Shown: positions 11,301 to 23,082, counted from the stretch's first letter. The stretch: DNA of 64,000 nucleotides from Hippopus hippopus (GCA_946811185.2 OX328112.1:1736001-1800000); one strand, 5' to 3'. Numbers and translations: made by a program. Notes: generated from the sequence alone by a model not told the origin.

Positions 11301-13367
11301 TCCAACGGTATAAACACGAGCCTTTAGCTCCACATAGTTTTAAACTTATAGTCATTTCATTAGAGCTAGTCGTTGACCACTGTTGTAAAAATGGTTGGGA
11401 AACGGATTAAGAATATTGAAGAAATTAGAGCTTATATGAAAGTTCGCACAAAACTCGGTCATTCAGTAATGCAGATTTTTACTGAATTGGGGGAAGTTTA
11501 TGGGTCTGATAAGGTATCTTATGAGACAGTTCGTAGGTGGAGAAAGAAATTTCTGACTGGCACAGAGTCCGTCAAAGATGCAGCAAAATCTGGCTGACCT
11601 GTGACTGTAACAGGCAAGGCAAATGTCTCAAAAGTCAGGGAAATAATTGAAAGTGATGACAGATACACGATTCGTAATATTGCCAACGCTGTTGGCATAT
11701 TGCTATAGCGGGTGCATTTCATTTTGAAGCGTATTTTGAAAGTACGAAAGATTTCTGCCAGATGGATACCGCATATATTGACAGATGACCAAAAACGGGC
11801 ACAAGTACAAACCGCTATTAAGCAATTGCTCAAAATGTTTCCCAAATTCAATCAAAGACAATTTGCAAACATTGTTACTGGTGACGAAACATGGGTTCAC
11901 TATTTCGAACCAATAAGAAAAATTGGAAACAAAATATGGCTAACTAAACATGGTAGAAGGCCTGTATTTGCCAAAAGAAGAATAAGCACAATGAAGGTTC
12001 TTTATTGCATATTCTTCTCATGTGATGGTATAGCCGTACAAATTCCGGTGCCAAAGGGCAAAATTGTTACAGGTTGGTATTACCAAGATGTTATACTAAA
12101 AAAGCTCAAGAAATATTATCTTAAACGACGCCCTGTGTCAGGATTTAGGCATGTTCGTCTACTTCATGATAATGCTCCATCACATACATCTGAGCTTGTG
12201 AAGCTATTTTTGAAGTTGGAGAAGGTTACTGTCTTGCCACACCCACCATACTCTCCAGATCTAGCCCCATGCGACTTTTTCCTTTTTCCAAAACTTAAAA
12301 AGTTCTTATCTGGTCATCCTTACAAGTCCCGACAAGCCCTTGGCTCAGCCATCAGTCAGTGCCTCAGAGGTCTACCTAAATCAGCGTACCGTGACGCATT
12401 TCAGAAATGGATTCAGAGATTGAAATTATGTATTTCAAACCGCAGAGAATACTTTGAAGGGATGTAATGTTCATTTCACTATTTGAGTCGAATGCTTTTG
12501 AGATATCGTACAATACACATTACATATCGAACAACCCTCGTATAATTGTGAAACATTCTTTAAGGATTAATTGAAAGTGTAAATCAATTCCATTTGATAG
12601 ATAGGTGCAGAAAGTCTGAGCCATTCGCCTGAATTGTCTTTCACTTTAGAATTGGAACAGCCTTGAGAATGGTTGCTAATTGCAAACCCTGGATCTGAAC
12701 TCTATGCGAAAGTACTAATTACTGTCTTAACATGTAAGTAACACATGCTACTAATCAATTCTTAACAAGACAACAATATTTTTGATTGCTGAATAAAAAG
12801 CAGTAGCAGACAACAAAATCTAATAGGGGGGTTGTCTTTGAAAGAGGAGGGACATTGTAGGAAAAGGAGAAAGTGCTGGTTACCATCACATTCTCCTCCT
12901 CTCATTATGCTTTCAATTGGTTGGTTGGTTGTATTGGGGTTCAACGCCACTTTAACAGCTAAGGTCATATCATGGCGGTCGGTGACGCACATGTGCCTCC
13001 TGGCTTTCTCACACCAGTACTAACACAACTTTCTTTCCAAAGCCACCGACTACTTTTCTCACATGCTTCAGCAGAGGTGAAAGGCGAAAATACGCCGGAA
13101 AGAAAGTTCGCCTCAACCAGGTATCGAACTCACAACCACCAGGTCATGAGTCCGACACGCTCACCACTGAGTCACCCGGGAAGGCATGCTTTCAAAAGCA
13201 TAACTTATCAGGTTCATTAAATCATAAGATGGTTCAGTAAAGGGTTAAGAAACTTTAGAAAGAGTCTCACCTTTGACTAGAAGTTTGTCCCTTACAGAAA
13301 TTCTTTTGGGTTCATCTTCTTTTTTGTTGGGTATTCCAGATTTCAGCTTCTTTGACAAAGTAATCAT
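6582..13367 (-). CDS. UBE2F: NEDD8-conjugating enzyme E2 F (five exons, last exon missing)
   Basis: Coding exons on the minus strand: 13367-13271, 9956-9793, 8204-8102, 7387-7329 and 6644-6582. All joins keep frame and every intron boundary is GT-AG. They give 162 residues; the family is about 185, so a final exon of about 22 codons is expected further left or was missed. The N-terminus carries the basic tail ending [11 protein letters not shown], which in this family contacts the NEDD8 E1. The E2 fold follows: [10 protein letters not shown], then PDEG, then IWHPN (His99-Pro-Asn101). The catalytic cysteine is Cys109 in [27 protein letters not shown] and [10 protein letters not shown] complete the recognisable part. 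Known role of the family: accepts NEDD8 from UBA3/NAE1 and, with RBX2, neddylates cullin-5. The start is the ATG at 13367; the AG just upstream (TTTCAAG) implies a separate 5' UTR exon. Introns are filled with mariner, SINE and MITE DNA. Confidence 0.93.
6700..6767 (-). pseudogene. Dead duplicate of UBE2F exon 5
   Basis: About 123 bp upstream (in gene direction) of the live exon lies a second copy of its acceptor and first ~50 bases. It starts after TTTCAG at 6767 and reads [16 protein letters not shown]. The TGA at codon 2 and loss of the exon's 3' half and donor make it unusable. The surrounding intron is duplicated too (6650-6700 resembles 6780-6830). The whole looks like a local tandem duplication. 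Confidence 0.85.
6877..7060 (+). repeat. Degenerate tRNA-derived SINE
   Basis: The A-box-like sequence is CAGCTCAGCTGG and the B-box-like one GGTTGAAATCC, followed by a body containing AGGATTGACGAAAGTCATTG. More diverged than the SINE at 5.4 kb. Confidence 0.5.
7180..7860. repeat. MITE-A fragments in UBE2F introns
   Basis: Core fragments near 7190-7285 and 7520-7610, and a better copy at about 7640-7860 with the paired GGAAAAGGAGAAAATGCTGG arm. UBE2F exon 4 (7329-7387) lies between them and is excluded. Parts are single arms only, consistent with old copies. Confidence 0.6.
8359..8395. repeat. (GT)n(G)n microsatellite
   Basis: A short GT run passing directly into a run of about 17 G. Simple-sequence DNA in the UBE2F intron between exons 3 and 4 neighbourhoods. 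Confidence 0.9.
8484..9500. repeat. Tandem repeat, ~147-bp units, with GAGGGCCATGATGGCCC head
   Basis: Starts with a short palindromic head (GAGGGCCATGATGGCCCTGA). About six diverged units follow, marked by TGACCCATTTT-like sequence at about 8753, 8896, 9044, 9188, 9343 and 9486 (spacing 143-155 bp). Each unit has ATCATCAAGACAAACATTCT and a GTGACCTAGTTTTTGACC segment. I associate this repeat type with bivalve genomes. It fills most of the UBE2F intron between exons 2 and 3. Confidence 0.85.
9545..9772. repeat. MITE-A copy
   Basis: Central hairpin AACATTGTGGGAAAAAGAG with partner arm, right flank GCAAATGCTTTCACTGTTG and the GTAAAAAGTTAA end. It lies just beside UBE2F exon 2. Confidence 0.75.
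10018..10112. repeat. MITE-C hairpin
   Basis: GTGGACAGTGTAGATCAAGA pairs with TCTGTTCTACACTGTCCAT around GACTGCACAGAACATGCAGT. One of the cleaner MITE-C cores. Confidence 0.85.
10325..10535. repeat. Dispersed repeat with (GGAC)n and CCGCC..GGCGGGG tail
   Basis: Contains the string of GGACGGAC-like units and the terminal ATCACTCCGCCTTCAGCGGG segment. I associate this tail with bivalve interspersed repeats. The open frame through it is a by-product of the GC-rich tail. Confidence 0.6.
10562..10800. repeat. MITE-A copy
   Basis: Left end AACTCTTTACCAACCAACAA, the hairpin around AATGCTGGTAACCAGCATT, and the right flank with CTTCCTTACTTAGGGTC. Located in UBE2F intron 1. Confidence 0.75.
11118..11190. 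repeat. MITE-C core adjoining the mariner element
   Basis: GACAGTGTAAATCAGAGATC pairs with GATCTTGATCTACACTGGC. The mariner insertion at 11199 is only a few bases from its right side. Confidence 0.75.
11199..12540 (+). mobile_element. mariner-type DNA transposon
   Basis: A 1342-bp element flanked by TA on both sides (11197-11198 and 12541-12542), the mariner/Tc1 target duplication. The terminal inverted repeats are about 31 bp: CGAGGGCTGTTCGATATGCA on the left, CGAGGGTTGTTCGATATGTA read inward from the right. The ends are well preserved, but the single gene has two stops, so it can only move if transposase is supplied elsewhere. It sits in UBE2F intron 1. Confidence 0.95.
11391..12467 (+). 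pseudogene. mariner transposase, two in-frame stops
   Basis: One frame from ATG 11391 to 12467 (about 358 codons, close to the usual ~345), interrupted by TGA at 11595-11597 and TAG at 11706-11708. The N-terminal helix-turn-helix segment includes [11 protein letters not shown]. The catalytic domain keeps all three acidic residues: [22 protein letters not shown] and [14 protein letters not shown]. There are 34 residues between the second and third aspartates, which makes it DD34D, the mariner signature. There is no frameshift. Both stops lie between the DNA-binding and catalytic parts. Confidence 0.93.
12832..13250. repeat. MITE-A split by a SINE
   Basis: The hairpin half (12840-12916, CATTGTAGGAAAAGGAG) and the terminal half (13186-13250, ending GTAAAGGGTTAAG) belong to one MITE-A copy. 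They are separated by the SINE at 12917-13185 and joined by its target duplication. Confidence 0.85.
12917..13185 (-). mobile_element. tRNA-derived SINE with 10-bp target duplication
   Basis: Read on the minus strand it starts with a tRNA-like head (A box TGACTCAGTGG, B box AGTTCGATACC) and ends in a CCAATACAACCAACCAACC tail. The flanking sequence ATGCTTTCAA is duplicated at 12907-12916 and 13186-13195. Relatives occur at 18.2 kb and 35.0 kb. Confidence 0.92.
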
Positions 13368-13436
13368 CCCACCTTGAAATGATTAGAAATATACAACAAT
13401 ACATTAACAATAAATCTACAAAATTTTAACGTTTAA

Positions 13437-13669
13437 CCCTTTACCAAACAATCCTATGTTTTACCACCTTTAAGAAGATAGCTTTTGAAAACAATGTGCC
13501 TGATTGTTGGAACAGGAGCAAATACTGGTAATCTCCAATTTCTCCATTTCTCACGATGTTTTACTACCCAACACCCTATCTTAATATGACCATTTCAGCC
13601 ACATTTACTTCGTCATCTGCAAATGCTTTAAATTTGGACAAGTCTAAAATTTTGACATATGGTATAGAG
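13437..13669. repeat. Complete MITE-A copy with TTAA flanks
   Basis: TTAA (13433-13436), then CCCTTTACCAAACAATCCTA. The right side ends TATGGTATAGAG before TTAA (13670-13673). The hairpin core is diverged. A further degraded copy occupies about 13690-13870. Confidence 0.8.
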
Positions 13670-13929
13670 TTAAGCGAACTAATCTGAGACTTTATGACTT
13701 TTGAGAAAGTAGGCCTTCACAAACATGGTAGACAAAGGAAAAAATGTTGATAGATCAGAAATCAACATCTGCTCCTTTTCCAACATACTTTCTATGCCTT
13801 TCAGCCAAACATCATTTGTCTCCTGCAAATGCTTTTGAACTGAGAAATCTAAAATTAACATGCTGCAGATAAATTTCTAAATCTTGCACAAGTCATGTAC
13901 ATTTAGGCAAGAGGACTGTATGACTATGG

Positions 13930-14228
13930 TGTTCAACACCATTTTCAACATTATTTCAGTCATATTACAGTGGCCAGTGACCTATCCATGCTTTCCTGCA
14001 GTTTCTGTTACCATTACTTTGCACAATATTCTTCACAAACCACTGGCTGCTTTCCCATAAACCATCATTGAAACAATGATCAGCCGTGACAGAGGAATGA
14101 ATGCTGTCACAATGATTGTCATCAACCCTCAAAAAGAAATTGGCCAAGCTTGGAATTCGAACGAGAGACCCCCCCTTCTCCAGTCCTTAAGCTACCTACT
14201 GCACTACAGTACTGGGGCTTGGCTTTAG
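13930..14228 (-). repeat. Old tRNA-derived SINE
   Basis: On the minus strand an A box (TAGTGCAGTAGG) and B box (GTTCGAATTCC) lie at the right end. A body follows with the CAGTGGCCAGTGACCTATCC complement. The head differs from the SINE at 12.9 kb, so this is a separate subfamily. Confidence 0.6.
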
Positions 14229-14348
14229 GCAAGTGGAGAAACGTCTTGTGGCCCAAGTATTAATCTCTCATTTTTCCATATTTTCAAACTTGTTCAATCT
14301 TAGCCAACCCAAACTTTATCACATTGATATTTAACAAGTACTTTGCAG

Positions 14349-14545
14349 TTAACCCTTTACTAAACAATACAATGCCCAATTATAACAACCCTTAGCGAGG
14401 GGATTTTGAAAACATTTTGAAAATAAGAAAATGGTAGGCTACATTCTACCCTGTGAAAATCAATTTTCACAATTTCAAGTACATTGAACTTGTTGTCTGA
14501 AAAATCTTTAAAAATTGGAAGGATCTAACACTTTCTGATTTAGGA
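14349..14545. repeat. Degraded MITE-A
   Basis: Begins TTAACCCTTTACTAAACAAT and ends near TTTAGGAAAGACTCAACC. The hairpin is largely eroded. Confidence 0.6.
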
Positions 14546-14681
14546 AAGACTCAACCTATTTTTTCATCAGCTTGTAGTACACAGCGCTCCCGGCGAGCTG
14601 CCTAGGAAAAAAAAAAAGCTTTATTGTGGCAAGCAATGATATAAAACAAGGAAGATGTCTTTAAGTATCAAATTATCTCAC

Positions 14682-14790
14682 CGTCTTACTGATCTCAGCT
14701 TCTAAATTCAAAATGGTGATCTTATAGGCATCGCTTTCACTCCTTTCCTATATTTTCTTTCTTTTTATTGAGAACCGGAAGTCAGTATTT
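14682..14790 (-). promoter_or_regulatory. Candidate UBE2F promoter and 5' UTR exon
   Basis: An ETS-type site ACCGGAAGT (14774-14782) sits in otherwise AT-rich DNA, as in housekeeping promoters. Immediately downstream on the minus strand, a segment ends AGTAAGACG|GTGAGA, a good donor at 14682. It could be the non-coding first exon that the UBE2F acceptor at 13373 requires. The segment is also open in one frame (22 codons, 14747-14682, after a weak AG), so a coding exon of another gene remains possible. No TATA box is visible. Confidence 0.4.
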
Positions 14791-15405
14791 AGAGGTGTTT
14801 GTTTAGAAGAATATTCGTACACTTTATTTAGAAGCTTTGTGAACAGAGGAACTTAATCGAACAAAACAATTCAAGAACGATTTTAATAATCGCTCCGTTA
14901 AATGATCCGTTTACATTCAGATTTACATTTCCTTTAAAATTAGAAGCAACATAAATCCATTTTTTCATGCGGTCCGTCCAGAAGCTATCATGGACTTAAC
15001 ATTTTTCTGGATTGACAAAAATATAGGTTTGTTCGAGATCCTTCGCAGACGACACATTGATTGTAGCTCAAATGACGAGGTTTGTGTTTGGAAGGATACC
15101 AAACATTGTGGGAAACCCACAATGTCATCCAAACTGTTTTTTTTTTTTTTTTTTTTTCAAGGTTGGAAAAAGAACGATTTATGTAATAACGAGGTAAAGA
15201 AACTGCGTTAAATAAAAACATAACAAACTAGAACCTTCTTCTTTTTTTTATGATGGCACAATAGCAGCCAAATGTAAGCAATTCAGAGTACAAAATACAA
15301 CTCAATTTAATTCATAGCATTTAAAGGTATGGAATTCTTGTAAATCTGACGATCTGGTGTGGTTGATCTGGGTAGTATTTTTTTTTTTTTTTTAAATATC
15401 TCTCT
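14791..15405. other. Non-coding stretch up to the polymerase element
   Basis: Holds T-runs at 15139-15158 and 15377-15393. A short plus-strand frame from ATG 14990 (MDLTFFWIDKNIG...) has no recognisable homologue. The last part (about 15390-15412, AAATATCTCTCTATCGGAC) matches the interior of MITE-C copies such as 41745-41770. It is the left half of the MITE-C that received the large insertion. Confidence 0.45.
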
Positions 15406-15412
15406 ATCGGAC

Positions 15413-16930
<1,518 letters not shown>

Positions 16931-17160
16931 TTTACTGAGAGCATAACTTTCTGCCCCAAATTATTATTTAACCCTTTGACCGGTCGCGACTCGCGGACTT
17001 TTTACCGACAGTGTAGATCAAGATTAGACGGCGCGACCCACCAATTGTTATTAGCCCTTTGGCTGCTAATCGCGACTCACTGACCTTTTGTGGACGATGT
17101 AGATCAGATTAGACTTCACAGAACATGCAGCGCGACCCCCCCCCCACCTTTCCCCAATAT
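16931..17160. repeat. Diverged MITE-C-like units inside the TIR
   Basis: Further copies of the TIR subrepeat (GACAGTGTAGATCAAGATTAG, 17008-17028 region) that no longer match the right arm closely. They look like older units of the same tandem family. Confidence 0.6.
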
Positions 17161-18197
17161 CATACCGTTAAAGTCGTTTATTCCAGGACCAAATACAAAA
17201 TTTGCGTAGTAACAGTTTACCCTGTGGCAAAAAGTACAAGAAGCGTGTCCAGACAAGAAATGTATCATTAAAGTACACTATGAAAGAAGTTAACAAAATT
17301 CAGTGCTAACTTTTATTCAAAATTGTGATAGAGGTACTGATGCAGTAAAAACATTGTGGGGAAAAGAGATACTGATGCAGTAAAAACATTGTGGGAAAAA
17401 GAGAAATTACTCAAACTTTATTTGTGAAAGACACCGTCTGATAACTATGATCAAATTACTCGATTTAATGTATGATTCGGAAAACACTGTGGGAAAAAGA
17501 AAACGTATTATCCTTATATTTTAAACATGATTAAAGCACACTCGTAGTATCTATTTGTTAAAGTAATTGAGATTTATAGTTAGTAAACAAATTTGAAATC
17601 TTAAAGGAGATGAGATCGGAAAATGTCGTATTTCGTTTTACGTTATGTTTATCAACACTTAAGGTGAAAAGAGCCTTCATAAATGAAGGAACAAAGTTAC
17701 TTGTATTAAGAGCGGGTTTAACATCGTTTTTCAATTACATTTAATTATGTACGTATAACCAGAGTTAGTGTTCTAGTATTTCTTTTCCGGTACAAACTTT
17801 TTTTATTATCATCCCTAAACCCCTGACTGTTATTTAACACTGACTAATGAACTTGTCCGCTGGTACGGGACGAGTCCGCGACCCCGTATAACTATTCAGC
17901 CATGCTAATGAGACTCGGTTTTGGCGCGATTTATATGTCATATACACCCTTAAACACACACCCACACACCATGTTGAGGTGGAACAAGAACATTGCGAAA
18001 AAAGAAAAGTCATTTATCAAACGAGAAATATTTTATCAAAATATTTTACAAGCTTTAAAAGATAAATTCCCCATTCACTACGTCTTCAGTTTTTTTTTTT
18101 TCTTTCTTTTTCGAGCGGTGTAAACTAATATCAAATTGCACAATTCACTTATTATGTAATTCATTCTCACTAATCAGTTACACTATAAAATGAGTTT
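17161..18197. other. Non-coding interior of the polymerase element
   Basis: No gene recognised. Contains isolated ACATTGTGGGAAAAAGAGA arms near 17341-17400 and 17480-17500 (MITE-A half-cores without partners). Short frames here match no transposon protein that I know. Confidence 0.5.
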
Positions 18198-18208
18198 TGT
18201 GGTAGTAA

Positions 18209-18437
18209 GTATTGTATTGTATTCGAGTTTAACACCGCTTTAACAGCATATGTCATATTACGGAGGTCAGTGGACCTATCTGTGTGTTTCCTTTTCTTAC
18301 ACCAGTACAAACACAACTTTCTTTCCAAGCCATTGGCAACTTTCTCACATGCATCAGAGGTGGGAGGCCTGAAACTCAAATAGGGATCCAACCCGCAACT
18401 CTCTGATCACGAGCTACCTGAGCTACCCGATCGGGTT
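18209..18437 (-). repeat. tRNA-derived SINE inside the polymerase element
   Basis: Minus-strand orientation. The head at the right end has a TAGCTCAGGTAGC-type A box and GGTTGGATCCC B box. The body shares ACCAGTACAAACACAACTTT with the SINE at 12.9 kb. Possible target duplication GGTAGTAAG / GGTAATAAG. It postdates that part of the element. Confidence 0.75.
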
Positions 18438-18639
18438 TCGGGTAATAAGCGTTTCTGCATGTATGTATATCTTTAAACTTGTAAAGTACGTACATGCATG
18501 CGTTCATGTTTATGTGTCTGTGTGTTTAATATGTTGTTTTTTGTTGACTTTCCCAAGGAAAGCTTTTTATACTTTGAGTCAAAGAATGAAAACCGATCCG
18601 ATTTGTTAGGTTTCCAACAGGATAGGCTGTTACAATGGG

Positions 18640-19060
18640 GAAAAATCTTGCTATTAAATACGCTCTGATAAAGCAAAACCGTAAAAAGAGCATACGACTT
18701 TGCAGCAATAAATTGGTTCTTTATTAGTGCCTGTGCCAATGACATAGGGAGATTTTCTCTCAAAAATCATCCTATTTCCTGAATGTGTTACGACATTATA
18801 TTGTTCGATGGTAGTTCTCACAATGTTTTACGTTAAGAAAATATACAATGACTCACAATATGTTTACATTTTACAATGACACGACTCGATTTCTTGTTCA
18901 TTATTGTTTATATTTCACAATATCGCACCCCAATTCGTCGCTTATCCCTATTTAGACTTTACAATGTCACGCCCCTTCCCTTTAACCCGTTCTGGTAAAT
19001 CAAACCCGTAAAAAAGAGCGTACGACTTTGCAGCAATAAACTGGTTCTTTATTACATGGT
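18640..19060. repeat. Direct duplication of a ~75-bp segment
   Basis: A segment containing ACGACTTTGCAGCAATAAA appears at 18650-18728 and again at 18986-19057, about 335 bp apart. No coding function seen. Confidence 0.75.
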
Positions 19061-19984
19061 CACTTGTATCGCTCTTTCCAAAATATTTTTAGCAAAAAAT
19101 TTCTCACTGTATCGGACAGAGTAGACTCAAGATCTGGTAGCTCGTTCTGTGCAGTCTCGCAGGCTCCTGGATCTTCACTGGGTGTAAAACCACATAAAGC
19201 CCCGCAAAGCAGCCTATGGATTAATGTCTAGTACCTATTTATATCATTGATTATGATGCAAATGACAAAAAAAAAATCAAGTCGTTTCCCTTTAAATTAA
19301 AAAAATTAAATGACTCAAATAAGATTGGACAAGACGCATCATCCTTTTAAAGTCCAGTACCCATTTATATGTCAATGTTTTTGACTTGAAATCGGATTAA
19401 GGTAACTTATAAAGAGAGCCGGTTAATGTTTACATAAATATTATTAATAACCCTAGTAATGGATTAGATTTAGCAAAAATGTAAGATATTGGTCGAAAGT
19501 TATAGAAGTTGTTTCTTTCAGCAATGGAATGATTTTTTCTTGACAACCCAACCTTCTAGCAAGTGAATTCGTGTACTGATAAGTTTAATTCTAGGAAATG
19601 TAGGCAAAGGCACCACATTTTAGAAAAACAAAGCAAAGAAATCGGTATTCAACCCTTTCTTTCAATTTCTGGCAGTTTCTATTCATGAAATTTGAGAAAA
19701 CCCTGACAAATGATACGTGACGCTTTACTCTTTCCTTTTGACCTGCGTATTTGTCGTTCAATTCCCAGCCGTTTTAGAGCCGATACTCCTTTTCCTAGAA
19801 AAATCGACTTTTTTATTTGCAGTCAGATCGAATCAATATAGGTATCATTGGAATGGCCTTGTCACACGGACTAAGAAAGTGTATAGTTTTGTGGGTGTCA
19901 CTTAAATGACAACGGATATACAGGGGTTAAAGCTGTGGGTGATACGCGCTTTTGACATCCACTGACACTAAATGACTCCAATCT
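19061..19984. other. Non-coding interior, nothing recognised
   Basis: AT-rich sequence. A 62-codon frame at 19717-19905 starts with a hydrophobic stretch but resembles nothing I recognise and lacks typical coding composition. Confidence 0.4.
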
Positions 19985-21035
19985 GTATTTACTGACCGAC
20001 TTTTACGTTCTTGGTGTCTGTCCACGATAATTTTTCGCTTGGAATTCAAATTGGAAGTCAAAATTTACCTAAAGATCATAGTGAGATCGTAACGTTGCCT
20101 GAAAGATTTTAGATACGCTATTAATACAGTAACTTAAACAAAAAGTGGCTAAAAATCGTTTGTTATGAACCGAATTGCGTGATCTTTGTGTCCACTTGTA
20201 TTAACTTTCGCTCAGAAATCCATTTATGGGGGGTAACGAATACATTCTGGTGAGATGGCGGTTAAAAATGACCTCATTTTCTATAAAAATTACCATAGAA
20301 GATCAGCACAAGACAAAAACAAAAACAAACCTTTGTATATGTTATTATACGCACTGGCATTAGCATTAAGAAAAAAAAAAACAGGTAAAATCCTTTGAAA
20401 TAACCCTCGTAGTTTATGAGAAGAAGTTGTTCGAAAATTGAGACAATGGGCGGACACAGGCATACACGCACGATAGACATAGGGCCATTACATAAGCTTG
20501 CTGACCTTTGGCCAGTGGAACTAAAACTTTCGTTGTGTAAATGATACGTAGGTTGAATATATTCTTCAAGATACTGGCATACCAGACTGTTACTGTAACC
20601 ATTAGATGAAATAGATAAAACTTACCCATATAATGTTCACATTCCCCACTCCATATCAAAACTTTCCTTTTATTAGAAATATTCATAAACGTTAACACTG
20701 TTGGTCTCTAACCACGATAAATCACTTTTGAACTCAGAATTCACCTAGAGATTAAAGTGATATCGTAATATTACCTGAAATATTTCAGATAGGCTATTAA
20801 TGCAGTAACTCTAACAAAAAAATGCTAAAATCATTGTTCATGAATCGATATTCATGATCTTGGTACCTATTTGTATTAACTTTTGCTAAGAACTCCATTT
20901 ACGAAGGTAAGGAATACATTTTTGAGGAGTCGGAGGCCGGAAATGACGCCATTTTCTATAAAGATTACTATAAAAGAACACCAAAAGGTAAAAGTAGCTT
21001 TATATATGTTATAACGCATACTGGTATTAGTGTAT
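19985..21035. repeat. Diverged ~300-bp direct duplication
   Basis: About 19995-20370 and 20695-21035 are diverged copies. Shared landmarks include ATTTTCTATAAAGATTAC-like sequence, CAGTAACT(T/C)(T)AACAAAAA, and the final TATATATGTTAT(T)A(T)ACGCA(T/C)TGG. They are about 700 bp apart, in the same orientation and non-coding on both strands. Confidence 0.7.
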
Positions 21036-21787
21036 GGTTTAACACGTTTGCATTTGACTAAATTTAAATCGTCCTTGATTGGATAATAAAGTAGGCCGTC
21101 ATTTATTAAGTTCATTAAGCCCTGCGGTGTTCCATTTACTTTATTATCGTTAAGAACTTCAGTATAAAACTTTCATTTCACATTTTCGACTTCTATCATC
21201 ACAAAGCACTTTTAAACATGTAATTTAAGTGCCTTTGTAATTTTCAACAAACGAGTCATGCATAGTGTAATACAAAAGTGATTAAACCATACTGACACAG
21301 AGAAATGGTGTGGAAAACGCTTCAAAATGACCCAAACGTTCAATTATGATATCTGACATTGAGAATTTTATAAACCGAGTAACAAGCTGGAAATGATATT
21401 TACCAGGACAAGAAATGGCATCAGATTGTTTTAACTACTTATCCTGTTGTCTAGTTAATAAACTGACAAACATGATTGGACACGTTATCTATGTTTAGAT
21501 CATGACGAAAATGACCTGTTAAGAAATCAGACAGTCGTTCTAAAATTAGACAACCAATTAACTGCAAAAGGAAGTGGACTAATCAGAAGAGATTCTGATC
21601 CGTAAAATACGTTGTAAAGAGTGTGTATGTCAAAAAAAGTTCCCATACTGAAACATTTCAACCATTAAGTGCTTAACCATTCATGAGTCTGATTGTTTTA
21701 CAAGCAGTACTACATCATGCATGCATTAAATAAAGCAAGACCTTTCCTGCATTTCTACTGATGTAATATATATAAATACATATAATA
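21036..21787. other. Non-coding interior, nothing recognised
   Basis: AT-rich DNA without a supported gene, ending just before the Penelope-like fragment. Confidence 0.4.
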
Positions 21788-22114
21788 TATTTAATTACAT
21801 GTAAGAAATGTAAATTTCAGTATGTTGGACAAACCCACCAGAAATGTGCCAATCGCATAAATAAACATAAATTTGACATTCTACATTTCCCTGATATGAT
21901 TACAAATGTTTCAGAACATTTCAATTCCCCTGGACATATCATTCATGATTTTACATTTATGTCTATTGAGAAAGTTTCAAATAACAGGAAAAGACTATTG
22001 AAACAAACATCTTGGATGCACATTCTTGGTACTATTACTCCACATGGAATGAATTCTAAAGTATTATTTGAATTCTTTAGTAAGGAGCTTACTATTCTAT
22101 ATATATATATCTAA
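21788..22114 (+). pseudogene. GIY-YIG endonuclease fragment of a Penelope-like retroelement
   Basis: An open frame through 21788-22114 encodes the C-terminal nuclease domain typical of Penelope-like elements. It has a CKKCKFQYVGQT start (the YVG of GIY-YIG behind a zinc-knuckle-like CxxC), an R..NKHK segment, EHFNSPGH and a WMHILGTITPHGMN end. The usual RE..W glutamate near the end is replaced (KQTSW), so the nuclease should be inactive. Reverse transcriptase sequence is absent, consistent with a 5'-truncated insertion. The similarity is family knowledge; identity to a named clade is not claimed. Confidence 0.8.
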
Positions 22115-22382
22115 CCTTTTACCGCACAATCCCTACTTCTAAAAACCCTACGAAAGAAGCCCTTTGAGAGCATAGTGGAAAAAGGGGAGAATGATGGTAA
22201 AAGGAGAAAATGCTTGTAACCAGCATTTTCTCCTTTTCCTACAACATTTTCTACTTTTCCCACAATGTTTTCTACTGTTCCCAAAACAAATTTCAATTTC
22301 TAAGTCACATTTGATTTGTCGTCTGCAAAGAAATAATACTTTCATTTCAGTCAAGTCCACGATTTTGTCGTCTGGTAAAGAG
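22115..22382. repeat. MITE-A copy abutting the Penelope fragment
   Basis: Begins CCTTTTACCGCACAATCCC after CTAA and ends TCTGGTAAAGAG before TTAA (22383-22386). The hairpin is doubled: ACATTTTCTACTTTTCCCAC is followed by a second ACAATGTTTTCTAC arm. Confidence 0.85.
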
Positions 22383-22499
22383 TTAAAGTAATTAGAAGTA
22401 GTTGTATTGAATATGTATCTCCGGTAGATATGGTCTGAGTGATAGAAATCATCTTTAAAGGGATTGGGACAGTGTGAGGAAAGCAGCATTTGCGGGCTA

Positions 22500-22940
22500 C
22501 TGGATTTTCTCACAGTGTTTTCATATTCCCGTTTTTTCCAATAGGGATTTTTGAAACAGGGTTGTTTGGTAACAGTTTATTTATCATTGGTGTTAATTTG
22601 AATCGGAGACAAGATGACTGATGACTTCAATTTACATGTTACTCAGGTCAGCCTGCTCTACTGCATTGTCTGATCTTGCCTCAATGCACACTCTCTATTA
22701 CGATTATTAGGTAGCTTTATAAGCTACAGTAACTTTTGCATTGCTGTTTTTTTTTTCCAACAGTTGTACGTAAAGAGCATGTGGGAGCATTGTGGGTGGG
22801 GGAGAAAATGCTGGTAACCAGCATTTTCTCCTTTTCTCACGATATTTTCGACTCCTTCAGAGATGGAGTCAATCATTTAAGCAAAAAAGCTAAATTGCTT
22901 TGAATATCTGAAAATTTTCCTAGTGGTAAAAAATTCAAAG
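22500..22940. repeat. Further MITE-A remnants and a MITE-C half
   Basis: MITE-A terminal parts lie at about 22500-22575, a diverged MITE-C-like half at 22630-22690, and a MITE-A hairpin core at about 22760-22935 (GGAGAAAATGCTGGTAACC). Confidence 0.6.
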
Positions 22941-23082
22941 TATTGGTGTCATACAGCTTTTATTTTCTTTTAACACGACAGTTTTTACATGCATTTTTCA
23001 CATTAAGCTTTAAATTTGTATTTTTCCTATAATTTTTGCATCTTCTTAGATCATGTTTGTGTTAAATATACTAAAGCTGTGT

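Noticed and set aside
14990..15080. Plus-strand start MDLTFFWIDKNIGLFEILRRRH, possibly divergent from UBE2F
   Set aside because: Only a weak donor (GAG|GTTTGT), no homologue and no downstream exon before the polymerase element.
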